Source: Oscillospiraceae bacterium (GTDB lineage Bacteria; Bacillota; Clostridia; Oscillospirales; JAAYXM01). From it: 42,031 nucleotides of DNA. Below the pieces are notes generated by a model. It did no database searches and was not told the origin of the DNA. It saw only the letters and a program-made list of their open reading frames with translations. The translations under genes and the position numbers were made by a program. The DNA is taken from NCBI GenBank assembly GCA_017409405.1, contig JAFQSU010000073.1:1-42031 (forward strand), in the 5' to 3' direction. Every line of letters begins with the position of its first letter. Position 1 is the first letter of the stretch. Positions 7,807 through 14,777 of this stretch are shown here, piece after piece.

Positions 7807-8819
7807 TTGTTGCCCTTCAACTCCTCATACAGCTTATCATACCGCGAAAGCTCACGCTTTAAAAGAGCAGGCGTGTCAAGCCCGTAAGGACAGCGCGATT
7901 TGCAAAGACCGCAGTCCTTGCAGTTTTTTATCTTATCCATCTCCGCTCTCCACTTGTCACTTACCCACGGTGCGCTCGGAGCACGTCCTATCATGAGACT
8001 GATTCTTGCACACTGCCATATATCAATGCCGACAGGACAGGGCTGACAGTAACCGCAGCCGCGGCAGAAGTCGCCAGAAAGCTCTGAACGCTCTTTGTCA
8101 ACACGTTTTTGCATAGCCTCGTCAAATACAGGCGGATTTTCCGCATAGCCGAGAAACTCCGAAAGCTCTGACTTTTTCTGAACACCGAAAATGGGAACGA
8201 CATTGTCAAAACGGGAAATATAAGCGAAGGTCGCCTCGGGGTCCGTTATGAGTCCGCCGGACATCGCTTTCATCGCAATAAAGCCGACATCCTCTTTCTT
8301 GCAACGGTTTACGAGGTCAATATCACATTGTGCCGCAAGAAGTGAGAACGGAAACTGCATGGTGTCAAAAACATTCATATCAAGAGCGCGATTGGCAAGC
8401 TCAATCTTGTGATTGGTAAAGCCGATAAAGCGGATTTTACCGTCACGCTGCGCCTTGTAGAGGAAGTTGAGTATATCGTCGTTGGGGAGCGTTGACGGAT
8501 TGTGAAGCTGGAAGATGTCGATATAATCCGTCTTCATCATACGAAGGCTCTGCTCTAAGTTTTTTTGCATGAACTCCACACTGTCGGTTGCGGATTTTGT
8601 TGCAATTATTATATCGTGACGGACATCGGACAGCGCATATCCGATTTTTTCTTCACTGTCGGTATAGAAATTTGCCGTGTCAAAAAAGTTGACCCCACGC
8701 TCGTAAGCAAATCTTAAAAGCTCACGGGCATCATTTCGGGAAATGCGCTGTATGGGAAGCGCACCGAAGCTGACTTCGGTTGCATAGAGTCCGGTTCTGC
8801 CGAGTTTTATTTTACGCAT
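7803..8819 (-). CDS. Aldo/keto reductase with C-terminal 4Fe-4S clusters
   Basis: A 338-residue member of the anaerobe-type aldo/keto reductases. The N-terminal TIM-barrel part shows the family pattern: LGRTGLYATEVSFGALPIQ, GVNFFDTANFYTDSEEKIG (catalytic Asp and Tyr), the ATKSA Lys and IDIFQLHNPS. The C-terminal 90 residues carry two ferredoxin-like Cys sets, CRGCGYCQPCPVGID and CKDCGLCKSRCPYGLD, consistent with two 4Fe-4S clusters. The physiological substrate is unknown. RBS GGAGG precedes the ATG at 8819. It is first in the operon with ung and galM, a grouping without an obvious functional link. Confidence 0.93.
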   Translation of the reverse strand: MRKIKLGRTGLYATEVSFGALPIQRISRNDARELLRFAYERGVNFFDTANFYTDSEEKIGYALSDVRHDIIIATKSATDSVEFMQKNLEQSLRMMKTDYIDIFQLHNPSTLPNDDILNFLYKAQRDGKIRFIGFTNHKIELANRALDMNVFDTMQFPFSLLAAQCDIDLVNRCKKEDVGFIAMKAMSGGLITDPEATFAYISRFDNVVPIFGVQKKSELSEFLGYAENPPVFDEAMQKRVDKERSELSGDFCRGCGYCQPCPVGIDIWQCARISLMIGRAPSAPWVSDKWRAEMDKIKNCKDCGLCKSRCPYGLDTPALLKRELSRYDKLYEELKGNK

Positions 8820-8849
8820 ATGTAAAGACCTCCGTGTGTTTCTGATACG

Positions 8850-8878
8850 ATTTTATCACAAAACAGGCCGATATACAA
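8850..8878 (-). promoter_or_regulatory. Promoter of the aldo/keto reductase-ung-galM operon
   Basis: On the minus strand TTGTAT, 17 nt and TAAAAT lie about 35 nt upstream of the reductase start, just after the L31 terminator. Confidence 0.6.
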
Positions 8879-8908
8879 CAAAAACCGAAGTCGGAAATCG
8901 ACTTCGGT
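8879..8908 (-). terminator. Terminator of rpmE
   Basis: CCGAAGTCG/CGACTTCGG with a 5-nt loop, followed on the minus strand by GGTTTTTG; it lies about 20 nt after the rpmE stop codon. Confidence 0.85.
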
Positions 8909-8927
8909 ACAATTTGGCGTAAGAAAA

Positions 8928-9137
8928 TTACTTGTCCTGGGACAAACCAAATCTTTTGTTGAACCTATCAACACGGCCGCCTGTATCAACAAGCTTCTGC
9001 TTGCCGGTGTAGAACGGATGGCACTTCGAGCAAATCTCGACCTTGATGTTCTCCTTTGTGGAGCCCGTCTCTATAACCTCGCCGCATGCACAGGTAATAG
9101 TTGTCTGCTTATAATCCGGATGGATACCTGCTTTCAT
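8928..9137 (-). CDS. rpmE: 50S ribosomal protein L31 (zinc-binding form)
   Basis: A 69-residue L31 protein starting MKAGIHPDY. Four Cys in CACGE and [12 protein letters not shown] form the zinc site of the C+ paralogue. The tail [13 protein letters not shown] is characteristic. The ATG at 9137 is chosen over an in-frame GTG three codons upstream because AGAGGTG sits 7 nt before it. It is a single-gene transcript with its own promoter and terminator. Confidence 0.97.
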   Translation of the reverse strand: MKAGIHPDYKQTTITCACGEVIETGSTKENIKVEICSKCHPFYTGKQKLVDTGGRVDRFNKRFGLSQDK

Positions 9138-9177
9138 GAAATTCACCTCTTTCGGAACGCATTAAATAGCAAAGTAG

Positions 9178-9206
9178 ATAATATCACATTATCACGCAAA
9201 AATCAA
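9178..9206 (-). promoter_or_regulatory. Promoter of rpmE
   Basis: TTGATT, a 17-nt spacer and TATTAT on the minus strand, about 40 nt upstream of the L31 start. Confidence 0.65.
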
Positions 9207-9317
9207 TAGATTTTTAAGCTTTTTTATAAAAAATATTTAAAATACTAAATCTGCCGTTCTCATTTGCCGGAATTTAGCATATATTGTTTTAATAAAAACT
9301 TACATGGATGTGATTTT

Positions 9318-10598
9318 ATGGAAATCTATGTTGTAAGACCGGGCGATACATTGAGCGGAATTGCAGGTATGTACAATGTAAGCGCTGAAAGAATTTCTGC
9401 CACAAACGGAATCTCTCCCGAAGAGAGCCTTGTCCCGGGGCAGACGGTCGTTGTTCTTACCCCGTCTGTCGTGCATACGGTGGCACCGGGAGAGACCCTT
9501 GAAGGTATAGCACGTCTTTACGGAGTCAGCACAAACAGACTTTACCGCAACAACATAAATCTCGGCGGCGTGCCCGTAATATACCCCGGGCAGAGTATAG
9601 TTATATCATACGATGATATGCCCGATTATACCGCATCGGTTTACGGCTATGCGTATACCTTTGCGGATACGTCGCTTCTGCGTGCAACACTTCCGTATAA
9701 TACATATTTTGTGCCGTTCACTTACGGAATAACACCGTCGGGAGCCCTTGTCGATTTAAACGATGCCGCACTGCTCACGCTTGCAAGGGAGTACGGAAGC
9801 CGTCCGCTTATGCACCTGTCAACCCTCACGGAAAACGGCGGCTTTGACAGCAATCTGTCGGATATTATATTAAATAATGAGGTATCAAGACAAAACCTTA
9901 TAGAAAACGTAATTTCCACAATAGATGAAAAAGGTTATGTCGGGCTTGATATTGATTTTGAATACGTTCCGTCACGCAACGCCGCCGCATATGCCGCGCT
10001 TGTTTCGGAATTTCGGGCAAGGCTTAATTCTGAGGGGAAAATAGTTATTGTTGCGCTTGCACCCAAAACATCCGCAGAGCAGAGGGGGCTTCTGTATGAA
10101 GGGCACGACTATGCCGCACTCGGTGCCGCGGCAGACTTTGTGCTTCTTATGACGTATGAGTGGGGGTATACTTACGGACCTCCGCTTGCCGTTGCGCCGA
10201 TACCGAATGTCCGACGGGTTGTGGAATATGCGCTGACAGAAATTTCACCGCAAAAGATATTTCTCGGCATCCCGAACTACGGCTATGACTGGCCGTTGCC
10301 TTTTGTGCAGGGGCAGTCACGGGCACAGTCGATATCCAACGTCCGTGCGGTTGAAATTGCCCGTGAGGCAGGCGTTGCCATAGAGTACGACGAGGTGTCC
10401 GAAAGTCCGCATTTCAACTATACCGCACCTGACGGTACGGCACACGAGGTATGGTTTGAGGACGCAAGAAGCATTGATGCAAAGCTCTCGCTCATAAGGG
10501 AATACTCGCTGTACGGTGCAGGCTACTGGAACCTGATGCGACCGTTTCCGCAGAACTGGCTTGTGCTCAATGCCCGATTCAATATACGAGGAAGATGA
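9318..10598 (+). CDS. LysM-GH18 glycosidase, SleL/YaaH-like cortex-lytic type
   Basis: From the ATG at 9318 the protein has 426 residues. Two LysM domains occupy about residues 1-46 and 50-97 (YVVRPGDTLSGIAGMYNV, HTVAPGETLEGIARLYGV). A glycoside hydrolase family 18 barrel follows, with the catalytic DIDFE at 211-215 (Glu215 as proton donor) and the downstream LMTYEWGYTYGPP and GYWNLMRPF segments. This layout matches SleL/YaaH N-acetylglucosaminidases that degrade spore cortex peptidoglycan during germination. No signal peptide is present, which is also usual for spore-coat enzymes. The promoter was not identified; if the family assignment holds, a sporulation sigma factor would be expected. 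Confidence 0.88.
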   Translation: MEIYVVRPGDTLSGIAGMYNVSAERISATNGISPEESLVPGQTVVVLTPSVVHTVAPGETLEGIARLYGVSTNRLYRNNINLGGVPVIYPGQSIVISYDDMPDYTASVYGYAYTFADTSLLRATLPYNTYFVPFTYGITPSGALVDLNDAALLTLAREYGSRPLMHLSTLTENGGFDSNLSDIILNNEVSRQNLIENVISTIDEKGYVGLDIDFEYVPSRNAAAYAALVSEFRARLNSEGKIVIVALAPKTSAEQRGLLYEGHDYAALGAAADFVLLMTYEWGYTYGPPLAVAPIPNVRRVVEYALTEISPQKIFLGIPNYGYDWPLPFVQGQSRAQSISNVRAVEIAREAGVAIEYDEVSESPHFNYTAPDGTAHEVWFEDARSIDAKLSLIREYSLYGAGYWNLMRPFPQNWLVLNARFNIRGR

Positions 10599-10599
10599 C

Positions 10600-10629
10600 T
10601 TGACAAGCTCCGAGCTTTTGAACTATAAT
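10600..10629 (+). promoter_or_regulatory. Promoter of rnpB
   Basis: TTGACA, an 18-nt spacer and TATAAT. The -35 begins 2 nt after the preceding stop codon, and the predicted start is at the first base of the RNase P P1 helix. Confidence 0.85.
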
Positions 10630-10786
10630 AATTCATGCGAGTAAGCCGGACAGCCGCGTGCGTCATATGCCGAAAGGCGGCGCATGAGGAAAGTCCGAGC
10701 TCCACAGGGCAAGGATAACGGGTAACGCCCGCCGAAGGCGACTTCAGGAAAAGTGCAACAGAGATATACCGCCTCGAAGGTTTTAT

Positions 10787-10816
10787 TTTAGCAGTAAGTC
10801 GATAAAATGTCGCTTG
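10787..10816 (+). repeat. Direct repeat copy 1 inside rnpB P12 insertion
   Basis: 30-nt unit shared with 10889-10918 (one mismatch). The core can fold as a small hairpin, AAG.CGA/TCGCTT over a TAAAATG loop. Confidence 0.85.
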
Positions 10817-10888
10817 TATCTTTCAAACCCGGCGAAAGCCTGCTTTTGCCGGAAGAGGAGGAGCAGCGACACAAACGAGACTTGGTGC

Positions 10889-10918
10889 TTTAGCAGCAAG
10901 TCGATAAAATGTCGCTTG
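10889..10918 (+). repeat. Direct repeat copy 2 inside rnpB P12 insertion
   Basis: Second copy of the 30-nt unit at 10787-10816. Here the hairpin is better closed (AGCAAG/CTTGCT around CGA/TCG). A further hairpin (CCGGC..AAAGC/GCTTT..GCCGG) lies between the two copies. Confidence 0.85.
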
Positions 10919-11143
10919 CTCCGACGAGGTAAGGGTGGAAACGTGAGGTAAGAGCTCACGGGTGAGCAGGGAACTGACTCATCCTGCAAACTCTATCCGG
11001 AGCAACACCGCATAGGAGAACATTAAGGTCGGCCCGGCTGTTCTCGGGAAGGTGGCTAAAGCGTCGTGGCAACACGCCGCGTAGATAGATGGCTGTCTAA
11101 GACAGAACTCGGCTTACAGACTTACTCGCTTTTTTAAAAAGAT

Positions 11144-11188
11144 AACCCCCACTCACCGATAAAGTGCGTGGGGGTTGTGATTATTTTT
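11144..11188 (+). terminator. Hairpin terminator downstream of rnpB
   Basis: AACCCCCAC.CAC/GTG.GTGGGGGTT stem, then GTGATTATTTTT. It overlaps the 3' end of the convergent ribbon-helix-helix gene and could serve both directions. Confidence 0.75.
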
Positions 11189-11327
11189 GCTTACTGTCAA
11201 CATGTTTTCGAAGTACAAGATTGATGTATTGAGAAAGAGAACGTTCGTCATTTTCTGCTTCAAGCTTTAATTTTTCAAGCAAATCGCCGTCTATTGTGAT
11301 ACTGATTTTTTCTTTTAACGGTTTCAT
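11181..11327 (-). CDS. Small ribbon-helix-helix DNA-binding protein
   Basis: A 48-residue protein from the ATG at 11327, which follows GGGGTGAT. The pattern KEKISITIDGDLLEKLKLEAENDERSLSQYINLVLRKHV is a single ribbon-helix-helix unit: a short beta strand (ISITI) that would pair in the dimer and touch the major groove, followed by two helices. Such proteins act as transcriptional repressors or as antitoxins. No toxin-like partner lies next to it. A longer in-frame reading upstream has no plausible ribosome site. Confidence 0.75.
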   Translation of the reverse strand: MKPLKEKISITIDGDLLEKLKLEAENDERSLSQYINLVLRKHVDSKQK

Positions 11328-11373
11328 AATATCACCCCATATATTATAATATACTACAATATAAGATAAAATG

Positions 11374-11402
11374 TTGACAAGTAGTACAAAGTAGGATATA
11401 AT
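11374..11402 (+). promoter_or_regulatory. Consensus promoter antisense to the second RHH gene
   Basis: TTGACA, exactly 17 nt, TATAAT: a perfect consensus on the plus strand. The only open frame nearby is a nine-codon one at 11412 (MANRRIIIT). A transcript would run antisense through the gene at 11435-11623. AT-rich near-palindromes around it (GTAGTACAAAGTAG; ATATTATAATAT) could be operator sites. Confidence 0.6.
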
Positions 11403-11434
11403 ATTACTAAAGATGGCGAACCGACGGATAATTA

Positions 11435-11623
11435 TTACTTGATCTCGCAATTTCCTATTGCATACTCGAGTAAAGTGTTTATCAGCTCGTTCCTTGAGCG
11501 GTTAGACTGATTGGAAAGAATATCGAGACATTGTACGGTATCGTCCTTGAGCCTGACTGAAAAGACCTTGTATCCGTCATCACCTCTCAGCTCTCTCTTG
11601 TTGATGATAAGTTTGTCAGCCAT
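11435..11623 (-). CDS. Small Arc/CopG-type ribbon-helix-helix protein
   Basis: The 62-residue protein starts at an ATG with GAGGTGA 6 nt upstream. Residues about 18-58 (YKVFSVRLKDDTVQCLDILSNQSNRSRNELINTLLEYAI) fit a ribbon-helix-helix fold: strand, helix, the NRSRNE turn, helix. A DNA-binding repressor or antitoxin role is likely. It is followed 107 nt later by another RHH gene on the same strand; the gap contains a strong promoter pointing back into this gene. No toxin partner is visible. Confidence 0.7.
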   Translation of the reverse strand: MADKLIINKRELRGDDGYKVFSVRLKDDTVQCLDILSNQSNRSRNELINTLLEYAIGNCEIK

Positions 11624-11744
11624 TGTGAATCACCTCAACAATATTATGTATCAGCTTTGATTCCAAATATATGTTAGCATGTATGTTAAATTTGATAACA
11701 TAAAAGCTGTTTTTCTGTTAAAATATTTCCTCTGCAGTCACGCA

Positions 11745-11785
11745 ACAGCAACCCCCATGCCATACTGCGGCATGGGGGTTGCTGT
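11745..11785. repeat. Perfect 17-bp inverted repeat
   Basis: ACAGCAACCCCCATGCC and its complement flank a 7-nt loop. No T run follows on either strand, so a simple terminator is less likely than a palindromic repeat. Confidence 0.7.
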
Positions 11786-11808
11786 ATAAGGTTAGCAGAG
11801 AGTCTTTG

Positions 11809-11850
11809 AGATTCTTCGACTGCGCGTAGCACGCTTTGCTCAGAATGACA
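11809..11850 (+). repeat. Dispersed repeat, copy A
   Basis: Begins GAGATTCTTCGACTGCG and ends GCTCAGAATGACA. Related copies lie at 12565-12608 (same orientation) and 31045-31073 (inverted, shorter). Confidence 0.8.
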
Positions 11851-12026
11851 TGAGGGGCACACTCCGACAAAGGATCCCCTACGAAAGACTTCCCCTTGAG
11901 GGGAGGCTCCGCCGCAGGCGGTGGTGAGGTGTTGTAGGGGCGGGGTTCCATCCCCGACCGTTTATCGGGAGGGCACAGAGACCCTCCCCTACGGTTCCGC
12001 CTTATCCGCCTCGACCCTCTGAGATT

Positions 12027-12194
12027 CTATTTTCCGAGCTTGATTTCTCCGTGCTCGCTTTCAAACTCTTCAATACATTTCCTGACAAGCACCATTATCT
12101 GCCCGTTTGCAGAACGTCCTTCATATTCCGCAACGGCGTGTAATTTTTCAAGAAGTTCACTTTCCATACGTATGGATGAGATTTTTAAAGGCAT
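12027..12194 (-). CDS. Arc-like ribbon-helix-helix DNA-binding protein
   Basis: A 55-residue protein from the ATG at 12194, preceded by CGGAGTGA. The sequence PLKISSIRMESELLEKLHAVAEYEGRSANGQIMVLVRKCIEEFE is typical of Arc-type repressors, including the strand (ISSIRM) and a RSANGQI turn with Asn preceding the second helix. It is divergent from an XRE regulator at 12294 and shares with it a 99-nt region containing two identical palindromes. It may be co-regulated with that gene or be its partner. Confidence 0.75.
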   Translation of the reverse strand: MPLKISSIRMESELLEKLHAVAEYEGRSANGQIMVLVRKCIEEFESEHGEIKLGK

Positions 12195-12234
12195 ACTATC
12201 ACTCCGGTGTAAAATTGTACTTTTCAAAAAGTAT

Positions 12235-12281
12235 ATGACAAAATGTCATATATGTCAAGAACAAAAATGACATAATGTCAT
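12235..12281. promoter_or_regulatory. Paired palindromic operators between divergent RHH and XRE genes
   Basis: Two 15-bp palindromes of the form ATGACA-NAA-TGTCAT lie at 12235-12249 and 12267-12281. Their centres are 32 bp apart, about three helical turns. A half site ATGTCA lies between them at 12251-12256. They sit just upstream of the XRE gene RBS and are the likely target of the XRE protein. Confidence 0.75.
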
Positions 12282-12293
12282 ATAGGTGATGGT

Positions 12294-12506
12294 ATGAAAA
12301 ACAATCTGAGAAAGCTGAGAAAAGAAAAGGGGATAACGCAGATTGCTCTGCAGATGCAGACGGGAATAGAGCAGGCACTGATATCGAAATTTGAGAGCGG
12401 AGAGCGTGTTCCTCCCACGGATACGCTTATGCGTCTTGCCGAATTTTACGGCGTAAGCATGGATTATATCATGTGCCGTACAGACAACCCCGAGGTAAAC
12501 AAATAA
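12294..12506 (+). CDS. XRE-family helix-turn-helix regulator
   Basis: The 70-residue protein is almost entirely one HTH_3 domain: LRKLRKEKGITQIALQMQTGIEQALISKFESGERVPPTDTLMRLAEFYGVSMDYIM. Helix two and the recognition helix (QALISKFESG) are clear. The ATG follows AGGTGATGG. There is no C-terminal effector domain, so it is a small Cro/CI-like repressor, expected to bind the twin ATGACA..TGTCAT sites immediately upstream. No phage structural genes are nearby. Confidence 0.88.
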   Translation: MKNNLRKLRKEKGITQIALQMQTGIEQALISKFESGERVPPTDTLMRLAEFYGVSMDYIMCRTDNPEVNK

Positions 12507-12522
12507 GGTCTGTAGAAAACGC

Positions 12523-12608
12523 TGTCATCCTGAGCTTGTCGAAGGATCCCCTACGGGTGAGGTAGAGATTCTTCGACTGCGTGCTTACGCACTCCGCTCA
12601 GAATGACA
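12523..12608 (+). repeat. Dispersed repeat, copies B (two related units)
   Basis: The first unit, TGTCATCCTGAGC..GAAGGATC (12523-12548), is a diverged inverted form. The second (12565-12608) matches copy A in its outer parts and contains a GTGC/GCAC hairpin in the centre. The arrangement fills the gap between the XRE gene and the metG terminator. Confidence 0.75.
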
Positions 12609-12629
12609 AGTATAGATTGTTAGATAAAC

Positions 12630-12664
12630 AAATAAGCCGACATCATTTTGATGCCGGCTTATTT
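12630..12664 (-). terminator. Terminator of metG
   Basis: AAATAAGCCG.CATCA/TGATG.CGGCTTATTT stem with a short loop, directly after the metG stop; on the minus strand it ends in TTATTTGTTT. Confidence 0.8.
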
Positions 12665-12668
12665 CATC

Positions 12669-14588
12669 TTAATGTATCTGTGAGCCTTCCTCAATGGCAT
12701 CGTCTGCAAAGATAACCTTGCAGCCGCCGTCGGGCATGTCGGCGGCGAGAAGCATACCGTTGCTTTCAACGCCGCGAAGCTTTGCAGGCTTTAAGTTTGA
12801 AACAAGAATAACCTTTCTGCCTATAAGCTCTTCGGGCTTATATTCCTTTGCGATACCCGAAACAATCTGACGGGTTGCCTCTCCCGTGTCAACGATAAGA
12901 CGGAGAAGCTTGTCGGACTTTTTGACCGGCTCACATTCCACGATTTTTACAACACGGAGGTCAACCTTGTCAAAATCGTCAATCGTAATTTCGTCTTTAT
13001 ACGGATTAACCTCTTTCTTCGGAGCCTCGTTTTCTTTTGCAAGCTCTTCAAGCTTTTTTGCCTCGTCAATTCTTGCAAAGAGAACCTCGGCACTTCCTAC
13101 GGTCTTACTGCCGTCTTCCGCGAAATCGCGAAGCTCTGCAATGCTGCAGGAAGAAGCGCCGATCTGGGCGATAATCTTTTCTGCAGTTTCCGGCATAAAC
13201 GGATAAAGAAGTGTGCCGATAAAACGGATGGATTCAAGGAGATTAAACAGCACGGTTTCGAGGCGGTCGCGCTTGGCTTCGTCCTTTGCAAGTGCCCACG
13301 GCTCTGTCTCGTCGATGTACTTGTTGCTGCGGCGTGCAAGAGAGATGATTTCTTCAAGCGCATCTGCGACACGGTATTCGTTCATCTTTTCTTCAACAGC
13401 TGAGCGTGTCTTGACTGCGGTTTCTTTAAGCTCGCCGTCACAGCTCTCCGTTACACCCTTGAAGCAAACGGTGCCGCCGAAATATTTGTTAGCCATTGCA
13501 ACCGTGCGGTTGACGAGGTTGCCGAGAGTGTTTGCAAGGTCGGCATTGAAGCGTGCAATAATCGTTTCATAGGTGATGGTGCCGTCCTGAGCAAAGGGCA
13601 TTTCACGGAGAACGTAATAACGGACAGCGTCAACACCGAAATGGCGGACAAGGTCATCGGCATAGATAACATTGCCCTTTGACTTGCTCATCTTGTCTGT
13701 TCCGAAAAGCAGCCACGGATGACCGAACACCTTTTTCGGGAGCGGCTCACCGAGTGCCATGAGCATTATCGGCCAGTAGATTGTATGGAAGCGCAAAATG
13801 TCCTTGCCGATAATGTGGACATCGGCAGGCCAGTATTTGTTGTAAAGCTCGCCCGAGCCGTCGGGAGAGTAGCCGAGTGCGGTAATGTAGTTTGAAAGGG
13901 CGTCAATCCATACATAGATAACGTGCTTGTCGTCAAATGTGACGGGCACGCCCCATTTGAACGAGGAACGGGATACGCACAAATCCTGAAGACCGGGCTT
14001 TAAGAAGTTGTTGACCATTTCCTTCTTGCGGCTTTCCGGCTGAATGAACTCGGGGTTTTCTTCAATATGTTTCATAAGAGCATCCTGATACTTGCTCATT
14101 CTGAAAAAATATGCCTCTTCGTTGGTCTTTTTGACGGGTCTTCCGCAGTCGGGGCAGACGCCGTTTTCAATCTGGGTATCGGTAAAGAAGGATTCACACG
14201 GCACGCAGTACCAGCCCTCATACTCGCCCTTGTATATATCACCCTGCTCATACAGCTTTTTGAAAATCTTCTGTACGGCATCAACGTGGTAGTCGTCTGT
14301 TGTGCGGATAAACTTGTCGTAGCTTGAGTTCATAAGATCCCAGATATCACGGATTTCGCCGGCAACACCGTCAACGTATTCCTTCGGCGTAATACCCTGC
14401 TCTTTTGCTATATCTTCGATTTTCTGCCCGTGCTCGTCTGTTCCCGTAAGGAAGAACACGTCAAAGCCCATGGACCGCTTGAAGCGTGCGATGGCATCGG
14501 TCAGGACAACCTCATAGGTATTGCCTATATGGGGCTTACGTGACGTGTAAGCAATGGCAGTTGTGATGTAAAACTTATTCTGCTCCAT
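12669..14588 (-). CDS. metG: Methionyl-tRNA synthetase
   Basis: The 639-residue class I enzyme charges tRNA-Met in the cytosol. The HIGH-type motif is PHIGN (residues 19-23), KMSKS is at about 298-302, and a zinc knuckle is visible as CVPC and CPDCG at about 130-150. The C-terminal 110 residues (TIDDFDKVDLRVVKIVECEP..LKPAKLRGVESNGMLLAA) form the EMAP/Trbp111-like tRNA-binding domain, which dimerises the protein. The ATG at 14588 is chosen because AGAAAGGGA precedes it and the residues upstream are unlike the family. It is a monocistronic unit. The 5' leader is short and contains no T-box. Confidence 0.97.
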   Translation of the reverse strand: MEQNKFYITTAIAYTSRKPHIGNTYEVVLTDAIARFKRSMGFDVFFLTGTDEHGQKIEDIAKEQGITPKEYVDGVAGEIRDIWDLMNSSYDKFIRTTDDYHVDAVQKIFKKLYEQGDIYKGEYEGWYCVPCESFFTDTQIENGVCPDCGRPVKKTNEEAYFFRMSKYQDALMKHIEENPEFIQPESRKKEMVNNFLKPGLQDLCVSRSSFKWGVPVTFDDKHVIYVWIDALSNYITALGYSPDGSGELYNKYWPADVHIIGKDILRFHTIYWPIMLMALGEPLPKKVFGHPWLLFGTDKMSKSKGNVIYADDLVRHFGVDAVRYYVLREMPFAQDGTITYETIIARFNADLANTLGNLVNRTVAMANKYFGGTVCFKGVTESCDGELKETAVKTRSAVEEKMNEYRVADALEEIISLARRSNKYIDETEPWALAKDEAKRDRLETVLFNLLESIRFIGTLLYPFMPETAEKIIAQIGASSCSIAELRDFAEDGSKTVGSAEVLFARIDEAKKLEELAKENEAPKKEVNPYKDEITIDDFDKVDLRVVKIVECEPVKKSDKLLRLIVDTGEATRQIVSGIAKEYKPEELIGRKVILVSNLKPAKLRGVESNGMLLAADMPDGGCKVIFADDAIEEGSQIH

Positions 14589-14625
14589 AATCAACGTCCC
14601 TTTCTGTGGGTATTCATAATAAGTA

Positions 14626-14655
14626 AGTATACCATAAAACAGGTAAATTTTGCAA
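14626..14655 (-). promoter_or_regulatory. Promoter of metG
   Basis: TTGCAA, 18 nt, TATACT on the minus strand, about 40 nt upstream of the metG start. Confidence 0.65.
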
Positions 14656-14703
14656 CCTCTATATAAAAAGAAGAAAAAAACTCTAAAAGTTACAAATATG
14701 TAG

Positions 14704-14732
14704 TTGAAATTACGCAATTTAACGGATATACT
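14704..14732 (+). promoter_or_regulatory. Promoter of VanW-family gene
   Basis: TTGAAA, 17 nt, TATACT on the plus strand, about 45 nt upstream of the coding start. Confidence 0.65.
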
Positions 14733-14777
14733 ATATAATGTAATAAAGTATGAACTTATGAAAGAGCGGGATGAATT

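Larger units (their letters stand above)
10637..11129 (+). ncRNA. rnpB: RNase P RNA, type A, with enlarged P12 region
   Basis: This is the catalytic RNA that matures tRNA 5' ends. Conserved blocks are present: GAGGAAAGTCCGAGCTCCAC, GATAACGGGTAACGCCC, AGTGCAACAGAGA, GGTAAGGGTGGAAACGTGAGG, AAACTCTATCCGGAGCAA, GGTCGGCCCGGC, and the 3' block GACAGAACTCGGCTTA. The ends pair as P1 (GCGAGTAAG at 10637-10645 with CTTACTCGC at 11121-11129). The molecule is about 493 nt, longer than usual, because about 148 nt (10777-10924) sit between GCCTCG and CGAGG where the P12 helix is normally short. That insert contains two 30-nt near-identical repeats. A T run directly after P1 and a second hairpin at 11144-11176 can end transcription. 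Confidence 0.95.
11624..12026. other. Gene-free repeat region between RHH genes
   Basis: No gene is supported here. At 11672-11702 lie TATGTTA and TAACATA half sites that may bind the downstream RHH protein. A 17-bp perfect hairpin occupies 11745-11785. A dispersed repeat (11809-11850) follows. From 11850 to 12026 the sequence is a GC-rich mosaic of short palindromes around GGATCCCCTAC, CTTGAGGGGAGG and GGGGCGGGGTTCCATCCCCG, typical of non-coding repeated DNA in gut Firmicutes. Confidence 0.6.

Noticed and set aside
10787..10918. CRISPR-like array
   Set aside because: Only two repeats, inside rnpB, and no cas genes anywhere in the window.
10783..10989. Minus-strand reading frame of 68 codons with repeated KRHFIDLLLK
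   Set aside because: It lies entirely inside rnpB; the peptide repeat is only the reading of the 30-nt RNA repeats and there is no ribosome site.
14589..14660. T-box leader upstream of metG
   Set aside because: The distance from promoter to start codon is about 40 nt, too short, and no T-box sequence is present.
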